Positions 1 to 8,453 of a stretch of 64,000 bases of DNA are shown here, piece after piece (the first letter of the stretch is position 1; the number at the start of each line of letters is the position of its first letter). The DNA lies in NCBI RefSeq assembly GCF_021249405.1, contig NZ_CP089593.1:930001-994000 (forward strand), given 5' to 3'. This DNA comes from Halobacterium zhouii. Lineage in GTDB: Archaea > Halobacteriota > Halobacteria > Halobacteriales > Halobacteriaceae. The translations under genes were made by a program, and so were the position numbers. The notes under the pieces were generated by a model. The model made no database searches and was not told the origin of the DNA. It saw nothing but the letters and a program-made list of their open reading frames with translations.

Positions 1-1
1 G

Positions 2-1150
2 AACCAGCGCGCCTGCGAACTGTACGGCCGCGAGCGCGAGGAACTGCTCGACGCAGCGACCTGGGAGCTCATCCACGAGGACGACCACGAGACGGTCGAG
101 CGGGTGGACGAGGAACTGCTCGCGGAGCTCGGCCGACACCGGACCTTCGAGGCCCGCATCCGCCGCCCCGACGGCGAAGTGCGGTACTGCGAGTTCAGCA
201 CCACGAGCATCACCTACGAGGACGACACGGCGTTGCTCTCCTCGATACGGGACATCACCGAACGAAAGGAACACGAGCGGGAACTCGAGCGCCAGAACGA
301 ACGCTTAGAGGAGTTCGCCAGCGTCGTCAGCCACGACCTCCGCAGCCCCATCAACGTAGTCCGGGGGAGCGTCGACCTCGCGCGGGAGACCGGCGACGAC
401 GAGCACTTCGAGCGAGCGGACGCCGCCCTCGACCGGATGGAGACGCTCGTCGAGGACATCCTCGACCTCGCCCGACAGGGGAAACTCGTCGACGACACGG
501 AGCAGGTCGAGCTCGGCGAGGCGGTTGCGGACGCGTGGAACACGGTCGACGCACCGGACGCGACACTCGACGCGTCGTTCGACACGGCGGTCGTCTCCGC
601 CGACCCGATGCGACTCCGAGAACTGCTCGAGAATCTGTTCCGGAACTCAGTGGAGCACGGCTCCACGAACCCTGCCTCGCAGGCTCGGCAGGACGCCGTC
701 GAACACAGTTCGACGAGTCCTCGCTCGGCTCCGCCTCGCGAGGACGCCGGCGGACAACCCGCGTCCGCCGAGCCCTCGGTCGCTGACGCTCCCGAGGACG
801 CTGTGGAGCACGGCTCCACAAGCCCTCGCTCGCAAGCTCACGAGGACGCCGCTGGAACAAGTTCCAGCGAGCCCTCCGTCGCTACCGCTCCGGAGGACGC
901 CCGAAGTACGGTCACGGTCACCGTCGACCTGCTCCCGGATGGGTTCCGCGTCGCCGACGACGGACCGGGGATTCCGGACAACGAACTCGAACGGGTCTTC
1001 GAGCGTGGGTTCACCACGAGCGAGAACGGGACGGGGTTCGGACTCGCTATCGTGGAGGACATCGCCGAGGCGCACGGGTGGGCCATCGAGGCCGTCCCCG
1101 CTGAGTCGGGTGCGTGCTTCGACGTGACGGGATGCCGGCGGGTCGAATAG
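2..1150 (+). CDS. PAS-domain sensor histidine kinase, 5' end outside window
   Basis: The frame is open from base 2, so the N-terminus lies upstream of the window. The first part (to about nt 280) reads as a PAS/PAC domain ending in an SSIRDITERKEHE-type motif. It is followed by a coiled linker, the H-box (VVSHDLRSP, about nt 325-351, with the phosphoacceptor His), the N-box (LLENLFRNSVEHG, about nt 627-662), the G1 box (DDGPGIPDNE, about nt 957) and the G2 box (GTGFGLAIVED, about nt 1030). There is no predicted membrane segment in the visible part, so it is probably a soluble sensor kinase. An 84-residue repetitive Ser/Pro/Asp-rich insert encoded at 650-901 separates the N-box from the G1 region, where haloarchaeal kinases normally need only a few residues. 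All catalytic boxes are intact, so the kinase may be functional despite the insert. Confidence 0.9.
   Translation, partial: NQRACELYGREREELLDAATWELIHEDDHETVERVDEELLAELGRHRTFEARIRRPDGEVRYCEFSTTSITYEDDTALLSSIRDITERKEHERELERQNERLEEFASVVSHDLRSPINVVRGSVDLARETGDDEHFERADAALDRMETLVEDILDLARQGKLVDDTEQVELGEAVADAWNTVDAPDATLDASFDTAVVSADPMRLRELLENLFRNSVEHGSTNPASQARQDAVEHSSTSPRSAPPREDAGGQPASAEPSVADAPEDAVEHGSTSPRSQAHEDAAGTSSSEPSVATAPEDARSTVTVTVDLLPDGFRVADDGPGIPDNELERVFERGFTTSENGTGFGLAIVEDIAEAHGWAIEAVPAESGACFDVTGCRRVE
650..901 (+). repeat. In-frame array of five composite palindromic units
   Basis: Five consecutive units lie inside the kinase gene: 650-697 (48 bp), 698-748 (51), 749-802 (54), 803-850 (48) and 851-901 (51). 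Each unit is two hairpins: a short one, such as gtggagcacggctccac (650-666 and 803-819), gtcgaacacagttcgac (698-714) or gctggaacaagttccagc (851-868), then a 3-nt spacer, then a longer one of the form CCTCG...CGAGG or CCTCC...GGAGG, closed by acgcc or acgct. All unit lengths are multiples of three and add up to exactly 84 codons. Units translate to variants of VEHGSTSPRSQAHEDA. Units four and five recur almost unchanged at 24995-25093. Confidence 0.9.
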
Positions 1151-1229
1151 AACGCCCGCATCGGTCGCCAACGAGGTACGGACTACTGTCTGTCGACGAT
1201 TCCGGTCTCCCAGCCGTCGCTGGCCCGGT

Positions 1230-1664
1230 CTACTTGCCGTCGATGGACTCGGCGATGTCCGCGAGACTCGACTTCGGGGGTTCGGTCGCCTCGTAGGTCG
1301 TCGTCTCCCCGGGCGCCCTGACGCCGTACTTGAACTCTGGCACGACGACGTCGACGTGGACTGAGCGACCGATGTCGAGTCCGTGCGCGTCGACCCACTC
1401 GGGGAGCGCGTTCTCACCGTCGCCGGGACTCCGCGCGAGTTCGTTCGTCTCGTAGGCGCCCCGGATCGCGGGCGCACCGTCCGCGTCGTGTACGAGTCTC
1501 GTCCGGTGCTCACTTCCGTCGAGAACGAGGCGAACGACGTCGTCGCTGGGGAACCGGTCGGTGGATTCCGCGGGGAGCGCTATCGCTGGGCGCTGCGTGC
1601 CACCACGGCGCACGAGCGTCCCGACCACTGAGGGGACGGTCTCGCTGGAAACGAATTCGGCCAT
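1230..1664 (-). CDS. Conserved haloarchaeal hypothetical protein (DUF7112-like)
   Basis: The protein has 144 residues, is soluble and acidic, and starts at ATG 1664 with MAEFVSSETVPSVVGTLVRR. It resembles a small protein family found across Halobacteria (I recall it as DUF7112; this is from memory). No catalytic motif, signal peptide or membrane segment is visible. It converges with the histidine kinase gene, with 79 bp between the stops. Function unknown. Confidence 0.65.
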   Translation of the reverse strand: MAEFVSSETVPSVVGTLVRRGGTQRPAIALPAESTDRFPSDDVVRLVLDGSEHRTRLVHDADGAPAIRGAYETNELARSPGDGENALPEWVDAHGLDIGRSVHVDVVVPEFKYGVRAPGETTTYEATEPPKSSLADIAESIDGK

Positions 1665-1740
1665 ACGCCGACTATCGGCGGTCGGTCACAAAAGCGAGGC
1701 GGTCACATCGGAGTGCTGCTCGGCGAAACGCGTCCGCTCG

Positions 1741-2034
1741 TCACCAGTCCGACCGTACCACTTCGGTCAGTTTGAACAGCACGCCGACGAACACCGTGAC
1801 GGCGGCGAAGATGAACGTGAAGTACACCAGCAGCGCACCGATCGTGTTCACGAACTGATTGGGCGCCACCAGATGAAGGAGGTACCCAACCACGAGCATG
1901 CTCGTGTACAGCGCGCCGATCTTCAGCGGGAATCTGTACTTCTGGGTAATCCTGTCTGCACCCTCGTAGGCGTCCCCCAACTCCGTGTCGGCCTGATTCG
2001 AGACCGCCGTGTTGTCGGAGTCGTACGGGCTCAT
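1741..2034 (-). CDS. Small two-helix membrane protein
   Basis: The protein has 97 residues from ATG 2034 (MSPYDSDNTAVSNQADTELG). An upstream in-frame ATG at 2205 is less likely, because a TATA-like element lies 26-34 bp before 2034. The polar N-terminal third is followed by two hydrophobic segments, around GALYTSMLVVGYLLHLV and TIGALLVYFTFIFAAVTVFV. No recognised enzymatic domain. Function unknown; an integral membrane location is inferred. Confidence 0.6.
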   Translation of the reverse strand: MSPYDSDNTAVSNQADTELGDAYEGADRITQKYRFPLKIGALYTSMLVVGYLLHLVAPNQFVNTIGALLVYFTFIFAAVTVFVGVLFKLTEVVRSDW

Positions 2035-2059
2035 TACGTTCGGGGCATTGGGGGACGTA

Positions 2060-2068
2060 CGTAAACCC
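2060..2068 (-). promoter_or_regulatory. Probable TATA element of the two-helix membrane protein gene
   Basis: The plus strand reads cgtaaaccc; the minus-strand reading gggtttacg is a TATA-like box 26-34 bp upstream of ATG 2034. This fits the leaderless arrangement common in haloarchaea and supports that start. Confidence 0.4.
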
Positions 2069-2278
2069 CTTTGGGTGAGTTGTCCGCCCGAAGAGTCTCC
2101 CAAACTGGAAACGAATTCGCCGCAAATCCAGGCCGCTGTCAGTCCGCGCTTCCACCGGGAGAGACCGCTGTCAACGGCGGCGCCACGCGAGGTCGTGGAG
2201 ACCACGTGATAACGAGTTTGACATCACTGCTACCCCCGACCGAATAGGATAACCGTCGGGGGAGTGTGCCACCTATCA

Positions 2279-2983
2279 ATGCGCGAGGTGACGCTACGCA
2301 TCCGGCAGTACGGCGAACCCGAGAGCGACACCAGCGCCGCTCACCCCGACGTCGTCGTGCAGTCGGTCACCTCCGTCACTGGTTCGGCGCGGCGTCGGAA
2401 GCGCATCGTCGAACTCACTGGCCCAACCGAGAACGTCCGCTCGTTCGTCCGCGAACTCGGGGACGACGCTGACGTGCAGAACGTGAAGCCTCTCGGTGAT
2501 TTGGACGACAGCGGTGCTCACGTCGCGCTCACGTACCCCGCCGACTGGCGCGGCCTCGTCGACCGGTTCCGCCAGTTCGGTGTCCACTTTCGAGGGGAGT
2601 TCACGATGCAGGCGGGCTGGGAACACTGGACGCTCTACCTGGACGACGGCGACGACCTCGGCGCGCTCGTCAGGTCCCTAGAGGCGTCTGGGAGTGAGGT
2701 CGATCTCGTGCGCGACGTGAGAACGGACACCGTGGACGGGCCGGAGCAGTTCGCACTCGGCCGCATGATCGACGCGCTCACCGAACGCCAGGCGGAGGTG
2801 CTCGCCACCGCTATCGCGATGGGGTACTACGGCCCCGATTCGGACACCGCCATCGAGACGGTGGCGGACTCCGTCGGCGTGGCGTCCACGACGGCCTGGG
2901 AGCATCTGGCGAGAGCGGAGCGGAAGGTGATGACCGAGCTCGGCGAGCACCTCGCCGCGACCGGTGGCCGGCCCGTCCGGTGA
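2279..2983 (+). CDS. Bat-type HTH transcriptional regulator
   Basis: The protein has 234 residues. The start at 2279 (MREVTLRIRQYGEPESDTS) is preferred to the ATG five codons upstream. The C-terminus (residues about 165-220, ALTERQAEVLATAIAMGYY onward) is the HTH-10 (bacterio-opsin activator) DNA-binding domain that is expanded in haloarchaea. The N-terminal 150 residues form the usual alpha/beta region of these regulators, with no identifiable PAS or GAF domain. The target genes cannot be inferred from its neighbours. Confidence 0.85.
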   Translation: MREVTLRIRQYGEPESDTSAAHPDVVVQSVTSVTGSARRRKRIVELTGPTENVRSFVRELGDDADVQNVKPLGDLDDSGAHVALTYPADWRGLVDRFRQFGVHFRGEFTMQAGWEHWTLYLDDGDDLGALVRSLEASGSEVDLVRDVRTDTVDGPEQFALGRMIDALTERQAEVLATAIAMGYYGPDSDTAIETVADSVGVASTTAWEHLARAERKVMTELGEHLAATGGRPVR

Positions 2984-3059
2984 GCGGTTTGGCTGCACGG
3001 TTCTGCTTGCACCGCCGTCGAACGAGTGGCTTTAGGACGTCCGGGTCGAACCGTCACGC

Positions 3060-3269
3060 ATGGCCGTTCCCACCCCGGACGTCGACCGCGGGAACCGGAG
3101 AGAGGCGTTCGTCGCGATTCTGCCGTTCGTCCTGCTCGGCCTCGCGGACGTCGTCCTACTGCTGTTCTGGGGGCTGAACCCGCTATGGGGGTTCGTCATT
3201 CTGCCGCCCATCCTGTTCATCAGCGTCATCGGATGGATCGCGTTCACGACCGGGTTCGTCGACCAGTAA
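3060..3269 (+). CDS. Small two-helix membrane protein
   Basis: The protein has 69 residues: a short charged N-terminus followed by two hydrophobic segments (about residues 16-37 and 42-63). It follows the bat-type regulator on the same strand by 76 bp. No recognised family; probably an integral membrane peptide of unknown role. Confidence 0.6.
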   Translation: MAVPTPDVDRGNRREAFVAILPFVLLGLADVVLLLFWGLNPLWGFVILPPILFISVIGWIAFTTGFVDQ

Positions 3270-3323
3270 CACGCCCGAACGTCACCCGACGGAACACCGT
3301 CTCGAACGCCGAACTCCCCTCAA

Positions 3324-3971
3324 TTACTCGAACGCCGCGACCGCTCGCACGGGCGCGCCGTCCGCGGCGACCGGAATCGGATACGCGTGCAGCGTGAACC
3401 GCTCGGGCAATCCCGCGAGATTCGTGAGGTTCTCCACGACGAGGCTGTCCGCGCCCAGGAGCGCGGCGTGGGCCGGATAGCCGCTGGGCTCGTCGTCGCT
3501 CGCGTTCCGCGTGGGGGTCGGGTCGACGCTCGCGGTGTCCAGGCCAACGTCGCAGTCGAGGTCGACGCAGCGTTCCGCGGCGCGCTCGGTCAGGTATGGG
3601 TGGTCGAAGTACTCCCGCCGTCCCCACCGCTCGCTCCACCCCGTGTGGAAGACAAGCAGGTCGACGTCCGTGCTCCCGGCGGCCCCGGGAATCGCGTCGG
3701 CGCCGACGGCCTCGCGCTCCCCGTGGTCCGTGCAGTCCACGAGGTGCGCGTCGAACTGGAACTCCTCGACGCTGAACTCGTCGAGGAACTTCCCGTCGGC
3801 GAGCATGTGGCTCGGCGCGTCGACGTGCGTTCCGGAGTGCGTGCTACACGAGATGTCCGCGACGCGGTAGCCGTCCGCCTCGAAACTCGCGTGTGGCGTG
3901 ACGGAGACCGGCGGGTCGCCGGGGTACGGGCGCCCGGATTCGAGGTCGTGCGAGCAGTCTCGGAGTTGCAT
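3324..3971 (-). CDS. Cyclase family protein (kynurenine formamidase-like metal hydrolase)
   Basis: The protein has 215 residues from ATG 3971 (MQLRDCSHDLESGRPYPGDP). An upstream extension to 4370 is out-of-frame-looking Arg-rich sequence and is not included. The metal-binding signature of the cyclase/KynB family, HSGTHVDAPSH, lies near residues 42-52, preceded by the typical DLESGRPYPGDP opening. Members hydrolyse amide or ester bonds; the substrate here is unknown. A tryptophan-degradation role is not supported by the neighbours. Confidence 0.82.
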   Translation of the reverse strand: MQLRDCSHDLESGRPYPGDPPVSVTPHASFEADGYRVADISCSTHSGTHVDAPSHMLADGKFLDEFSVEEFQFDAHLVDCTDHGEREAVGADAIPGAAGSTDVDLLVFHTGWSERWGRREYFDHPYLTERAAERCVDLDCDVGLDTASVDPTPTRNASDDEPSGYPAHAALLGADSLVVENLTNLAGLPERFTLHAYPIPVAADGAPVRAVAAFE

Positions 3972-4045
3972 ACCGGACGTGCACGCCGGAGTGCCCTGAA
4001 CGTTTCCGCCGAAAACCACACGACGTCCCCTACAGCCCAGAGCGC

Positions 4046-4414
4046 TCAGTCGAGTCCGAGCACGTACACCAGCGCGGTGTCGACGACGACCACCGCGGCG
4101 AACGCGACCGCGAGCACGGGACGGTCGACGGCGTACAGCGCACCCGCGGCCGCGGCGAAGACGACGAGCGACACGACGAGTCGAACGGCCGGCGGAACGG
4201 AGAACGCGGCTTTCGGCGCGACAACCGCGCCCCAGACGACCGCCGCCGCGAGCGGCGCAGCGACCGCGAGAACGTACCGTAGTCCACCCGTCCCCGTCTC
4301 GTACCCCCAGTATCCGAGCGCCAGCAACACGCACATCTCCAGGAGAAAGCGAACGCCGACGACGACCCACCCGAGCGGCGTCGAGGCCGTGCTCACGTTC
4401 TGTGAACTCACCAC
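4046..4414 (-). CDS. DUF2568 (YrdB-like) four-helix membrane protein
   Basis: About 122 residues with four hydrophobic segments. The core LAAAVVWGAVVAPKA with VPPAVRLVVSLVVF matches the DUF2568/YrdB family of small membrane proteins. The start is uncertain. The longest ORF begins at 4531, inside the divergent UspA promoter, so a GTG at 4414, 4411 or 4396 is more plausible. Function unknown. Confidence 0.65.
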   Translation of the reverse strand: MVSSQNVSTASTPLGWVVVGVRFLLEMCVLLALGYWGYETGTGGLRYVLAVAAPLAAAVVWGAVVAPKAAFSVPPAVRLVVSLVVFAAAAGALYAVDRPVLAVAFAAVVVVDTALVYVLGLD

Positions 4415-4497
4415 GCCCGGCGGCAAAATTGTTCGTGGGGTGTGGAACGTCAGTTCTCCCGCCGCGAGGGCGACGAGTCCGTTCAGTCGCCAGCCCC

Positions 4498-4506
4498 TAC
4501 CTTTAT
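4498..4506 (+). promoter_or_regulatory. TATA element of the UspA gene
   Basis: The sequence acctttatg is centred about 30 bp upstream of ATG 4532. This is the spacing expected for a leaderless haloarchaeal transcript, and it supports 4532 over the longer in-frame start at 4442. Confidence 0.5.
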
Positions 4507-4531
4507 GCTGTCTGCCCGACCCTCGTGGCAC

Positions 4532-4978
4532 ATGGAGCGCGCCATCGCAGTCGTCGAAGCCACGGACGCCGCCAAGGACCTCGTCAGGGAGGCCGGCGAA
4601 CTCGCCGCCGGCGTCGACGCCGAACTCCTCCTCGTGTACGGAATCACCGAGAACGAGTACGCCGAGAGCCGCGAGTCGATGTCCACCATCACAGACTTCG
4701 ACGTGAACTACACCGTCGACGAGGCCGTCGACGGCGCCAGGAAGTTCGCCGCGGACATCGGCCGCGAGGTCCTCTCAGACGTCGACGTGGACTACGAGGC
4801 CGTCGCCCGACTCGGCGAGAAGGGCGACGAAGTTCTCGCCGTCGCCGACGAACGCGACGCCGACCACATCTTCATGGCCGGCCGCAAGCGCTCGCCGACG
4901 GGCAAGGCCATCTTCGGCGACGTCACGCAGCGCGTCATCCTCGAGTTCGACGGCGCGGTCACTGTCGTCACGAGCTGA
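4532..4978 (+). CDS. Universal stress protein, UspA family
   Basis: The protein has 148 residues starting MERAIAVVEATDAAKDLVREAG. It has the alpha/beta UspA fold: the N-terminal strand AIAVVEA, LLLVYGI after helix 1, and the C-terminal GRKRSPTGKAIFGDVTQRVI. The last matches the ATP-binding type G-2x-G-9x-G-S/T pattern, although the final S/T is replaced by DVTQRV. Haloarchaea encode many such paralogues. Next to the PrkA/SpoVR operon it fits a general stress theme, but no direct link is shown. Confidence 0.88.
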   Translation: MERAIAVVEATDAAKDLVREAGELAAGVDAELLLVYGITENEYAESRESMSTITDFDVNYTVDEAVDGARKFAADIGREVLSDVDVDYEAVARLGEKGDEVLAVADERDADHIFMAGRKRSPTGKAIFGDVTQRVILEFDGAVTVVTS

Positions 4979-5197
4979 CCGGTCGACCACTGGATTCTCT
5001 CGGCGACTTCTCGTTTAGCAACCCTCTAGCACGTAGCAGCCGCGCTGTTTGCCGCGCTACGGGACCCCGCACAGGTTCAAGTAGGAGAACGCGACCATCC
5101 CCGGCCGTGACCTGAGTCTCGCCCGGCGTGCCCGGATTCGATAGCGCGGCACAGCACGCCGGCAACCGAACGCCGCCTGTCAGCCCTCCCCGAGCGG

Positions 5198-7174
5198 TCA
5201 CAGCCAGTCGTCGGGCTTCGTGTCGTAGTCGAGTTCGTCGGCGGACAGTTCTGCGACCGCCTGCCAGGACAACTCCTCGACTTCGAACTCCTCGCCGTTG
5301 TACCGCATTTCCACCCCCACCTCCTCGGGTTCCGGTTCGCGGTTGCGGCGCCGGGCTCGCTCCTGCTCGCGCTCGGACACGCGTTTCGTGATTGTGTGGA
5401 GGACCACCGGCCGGCCCCACAACTCGAACACGCGCTTGAGCGTCTCCTCGGCGTCCTCCAGGTCCATCATCACGCCGTTGTACTCGTGGCACAGCAGCAA
5501 CTCGCCGCGATTCTCGTGGTTCGCGTCGTAGACGCCGACCGTCGGCTTCCCGAGGTTCGTGAAGCGGAGCAGGAGTTTCTTCTTCACGTCCGCGGCGTCC
5601 GTGCTGGTGGCGCGGTAGTCGCCGCGAGCACGGCTGAACTCGTACGTGAAGTAGTCGTTGGCGTCGACGAACTCCTGGGAGAGGAACTCGTCGATGAACG
5701 TCACGTCGTTGTGGCTCTCGCGCACCGACCGCATGCGGTCCCACCCCGCCGTGAACTCCACGTCCTCGAGTGCGTCACTCACGGACGCGTACTGCTCGTC
5801 CTCGAACAGATACCGGCTCACACGCTCGAGTTCCTCCCGGGAGACGCGGCCCAGGAACCCCCGGAACTGGGGTTTGGCGAGCGAGAAGTGGCGGCGCGCC
5901 AGCCCTTCGTAGGTGAGCACCTTCCAGGGGTAGCGGTCGACGTCGACGTCCCCGTCTCGGGCCGCCGCGAGCGCGTCTTCGTCGACGTACTCGTCCGGGA
6001 GCGCTGCGACGGCCTCGAGCGTGTCACTCGAGATTCGGTCGAGCGCGTCCGGCGGTTCGAGCGCCTCGGTCACCGCCTCGAAATCGATGGAGTCGTGGAA
6101 GTTCCGCCACGTCACGCCCCGCACGCGGAGCAAGCGCTCCAGGAGCTCCCGTCGGTTCGTGGTGTTCTCCACGTACTCCCAGAGCTGTTTGCCGAGTTTG
6201 TACGGGTTGAAGCCGGGGCTGTTGAGCACCTTCGCCTGGTGGTCGGCGTAGTCGAGGAACTCCTCGACGCCGGCGAACGCCTCCTCGCCCATCATCATCG
6301 ACTCCCAGTACGCCGCCCACCCCTCGTTCATCACTTTCGTGGTGCGCTGGGGTGCGAAGTAGTACGCTTCGCGGCGCAGCAACTCGAGGACATCGCGCTG
6401 CCAGTCCTCGAACTCGACGGCCTTCTCGGCGTCCTCGTCGTATGACTGTCCGTGCTCCCTGAGGAACGCGAGCAGGTCGTAGACGGGTTCGTCTGGGACC
6501 GACGCGTCGTCGGCGTCCGCGTCGAGGTCTGCGAGCCAGTCGTCGTCGAACACCTCGGATCTCACCTCGTCGCTGACGCCGAGTTCGTCGAGCGTGTCGT
6601 CGACTTCGTCGGGTTCGCCGCCCTCGGTCGACCGGTCGAACGCGCGCCGGTACTCGACGTTGTCCTCGATGGAGAGCACGGTGTCGATGAACGCCTCGAC
6701 GGCTTCGCGGTCGACGTCCGGGTCCGAGAGGACGTCCTCGACCCGTCGCGCGTGGCGTTCGAGCATCGCGGCGGCGTTCGGGCCGTCCTCGCGGAACAGT
6801 CCGAACCAGCGGTTGTTCGCGAAGAAGTCGGCGTGGGCTTCGACGTGCGTGATGACGGCTTTCTGGTCGGCCAGGGAGTTCGACTGCTGGAGGAACGCGT
6901 TCGACGGGTCGTCGTTGTTCACGATCTCGAAGGCCTTCCCGCCGAGGAACTGGCGCTGCTTGCGCTGTCGCTCGTACTTCATCCCCCACCGCCAGTGCGG
7001 GTACCGCGTCTGGAAGCCGTCGTACGCGATGAGTTCATTCATCTCGTCGTGGTCGACGACCCAGTACTGGACATCGTAGGGGTCGAGGCCGAGTTTCTGC
7101 GCGAGCGCGGTGGCTTCTCGCGCCGGCTCGGTCAGCTCCTGGGCTTTCCGCTGTTTCTCGGGTTCAGTCGTCAT
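5198..7174 (-). CDS. spoVR: SpoVR family protein
   Basis: The protein has 658 residues. The N-terminal two thirds matches SpoVR/YcgB, with [31 protein letters not shown] [39 protein letters not shown] and the later [11 protein letters not shown] block. The last about 150 residues are the haloarchaeal C-terminal part. In bacteria SpoVR is needed for spore cortex formation or acts in stationary phase; its biochemical role is unknown. It is the last gene of the prkA operon, and its ATG overlaps the end of the yeaH-like gene by 11 bp, suggesting translational coupling. A 219-bp gap to the UspA stop holds nothing recognisable. Confidence 0.92.
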   Translation of the reverse strand: MTTEPEKQRKAQELTEPAREATALAQKLGLDPYDVQYWVVDHDEMNELIAYDGFQTRYPHWRWGMKYERQRKQRQFLGGKAFEIVNNDDPSNAFLQQSNSLADQKAVITHVEAHADFFANNRWFGLFREDGPNAAAMLERHARRVEDVLSDPDVDREAVEAFIDTVLSIEDNVEYRRAFDRSTEGGEPDEVDDTLDELGVSDEVRSEVFDDDWLADLDADADDASVPDEPVYDLLAFLREHGQSYDEDAEKAVEFEDWQRDVLELLRREAYYFAPQRTTKVMNEGWAAYWESMMMGEEAFAGVEEFLDYADHQAKVLNSPGFNPYKLGKQLWEYVENTTNRRELLERLLRVRGVTWRNFHDSIDFEAVTEALEPPDALDRISSDTLEAVAALPDEYVDEDALAAARDGDVDVDRYPWKVLTYEGLARRHFSLAKPQFRGFLGRVSREELERVSRYLFEDEQYASVSDALEDVEFTAGWDRMRSVRESHNDVTFIDEFLSQEFVDANDYFTYEFSRARGDYRATSTDAADVKKKLLLRFTNLGKPTVGVYDANHENRGELLLCHEYNGVMMDLEDAEETLKRVFELWGRPVVLHTITKRVSEREQERARRRNREPEPEEVGVEMRYNGEEFEVEELSWQAVAELSADELDYDTKPDDWL

Positions 7175-8453
7175 CTTCGGTGCTGAGGATGGTTTCGATA
7201 GCGTCGAGAACGTCGTCCTCGCCGGTGACCGTGGCGACGGCCACGCCGTCGCTGTCCCCGAAGGCGTCGCGTAGCTCCGAGGCGTGCGTTCCGGTCCGCA
7301 GGCTCTCGCTGGGCCTGGTTTCGACGTACGCGTGGAGATTCGCGTCGATCTTCCGCATCAACGGGATGACGTTCTCCTCGGTGTCGTTGTGGCTGTTCTC
7401 GCCGTCGCCGGCGGCGAACACGTAGCGGTTCCACTCGCTGAACGGGTAGTCCTCTAGCAGGGTCTCCGTGAGGTCGTACGCACTGGAGATGCGGGTGCCG
7501 CCGCCCGATCGGATGCCGAAGAACTCCGTTCGTTCGACCGTCCACGCGTCGGCGTCGTGGGCGACGTAGATGAACTCCGCGCGGTCGTACTTCCCGGTGA
7601 GATACCAGTCGAGGGGTGTGAACGTGCGCTCGACGAGTTCACGCTTGGATTCACGCATCGACCCGGAGACGTCCCGGATGTTCACGACGACGACGTTGCG
7701 CTCGCGCTCCTCGACGATCTCCGGGTGGCGGAACTGTTCGTCTTCGCGGCGAAGCGGCACCTTCCCGACGTCGCCGCGTCGCATGCGGTCGCGGGTCGGT
7801 TCGCGTTCGACCTCGCGCTCCATCGCGTGGATGGACGACCAGCGGTCGCGTTCCTCGACGTCGCGGTAACGCTCTGCGAGCCACGCCTTCGAAACGGGGA
7901 CGTTGTTCTCGCGCGCCCACTCGAAGGCCTCGTCCGGCCCCCACCCCTCGACGCGCAACGCCTCGGTGACGTACTGTTCGTCGAAGTCCACCGCGAGTTG
8001 GCGCTTGATGCCCTGCTTGTAGAGGTGGTCGAAGTCGAGCGTGCTGCGCGGGCCGCGGCGCGCGGTGTCGTTGAACGCGCCCTCGGTCTCGGTGGCGACG
8101 CGCTTGCCCTTCGGCTCCAGGTCGAGGCCGAGTCGCTCGTCGAGTTCCTGGGCGAACTCCTCGGGGTCCATCTGGTAGTACTCGTGCTCCCCGGGGTCTT
8201 CGCCCGCGTCGCCGTCCCCATCACCTTCCTGGGGTTCGCCGACCTGGTCGCCGGGGTCGGCGTCGCCCTGTCCGACGCCCCCCATGTCGAGTTTGTCGTA
8301 CTGGAACTCCGGGAGGTCGACGAGTTTCACGGGGACGTTCACGGCGTCTGGTTCGCTCCCGGAGAGGTCGCCGTACTGGATGAACTCCGCGAGGTCCTGC
8401 CTGCGCGCCTCGCCGACCTCGCGGAACCGCTCGAGGTCGTCTCTCAGTCCCAT
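7164..8453 (-). CDS. yeaH: YeaH/DUF444 family protein (VWA-like)
   Basis: The protein has 429 residues from ATG 8453 ([20 protein letters not shown]). The longer open frame up to 9131 overlaps prkA2 and is Arg-rich shadow sequence. The central [15 protein letters not shown] carries a MIDAS-type DxSxS motif of von Willebrand A domains, typical of UPF0229/YeaH, near residue 262. The middle region is acidic and Gly-rich. In bacteria YeaH is co-transcribed with the PrkA-type protein YeaG. The start overlaps the prkA2 stop by 10 bp, and the 3' end overlaps spoVR. Confidence 0.92.
   Translation of the reverse strand: MGLRDDLERFREVGEARRQDLAEFIQYGDLSGSEPDAVNVPVKLVDLPEFQYDKLDMGGVGQGDADPGDQVGEPQEGDGDGDAGEDPGEHEYYQMDPEEFAQELDERLGLDLEPKGKRVATETEGAFNDTARRGPRSTLDFDHLYKQGIKRQLAVDFDEQYVTEALRVEGWGPDEAFEWARENNVPVSKAWLAERYRDVEERDRWSSIHAMEREVEREPTRDRMRRGDVGKVPLRREDEQFRHPEIVEERERNVVVVNIRDVSGSMRESKRELVERTFTPLDWYLTGKYDRAEFIYVAHDADAWTVERTEFFGIRSGGGTRISSAYDLTETLLEDYPFSEWNRYVFAAGDGENSHNDTEENVIPLMRKIDANLHAYVETRPSESLRTGTHASELRDAFGDSDGVAVATVTGEDDVLDAIETILSTEDDD

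Noticed and set aside
3387..4706. Plus-strand ORF of 439 codons
   Set aside because: It runs antisense through the cyclase and DUF2568 genes and crosses the UspA start; composition is that of a shadow frame.
5396..6445. Plus-strand ORF of 349 codons opposite spoVR
   Set aside because: It is the mirror frame of a real, well-matched SpoVR gene; its protein is Val/Leu/Arg-biased without motifs, as usual for antisense frames in high-GC DNA.
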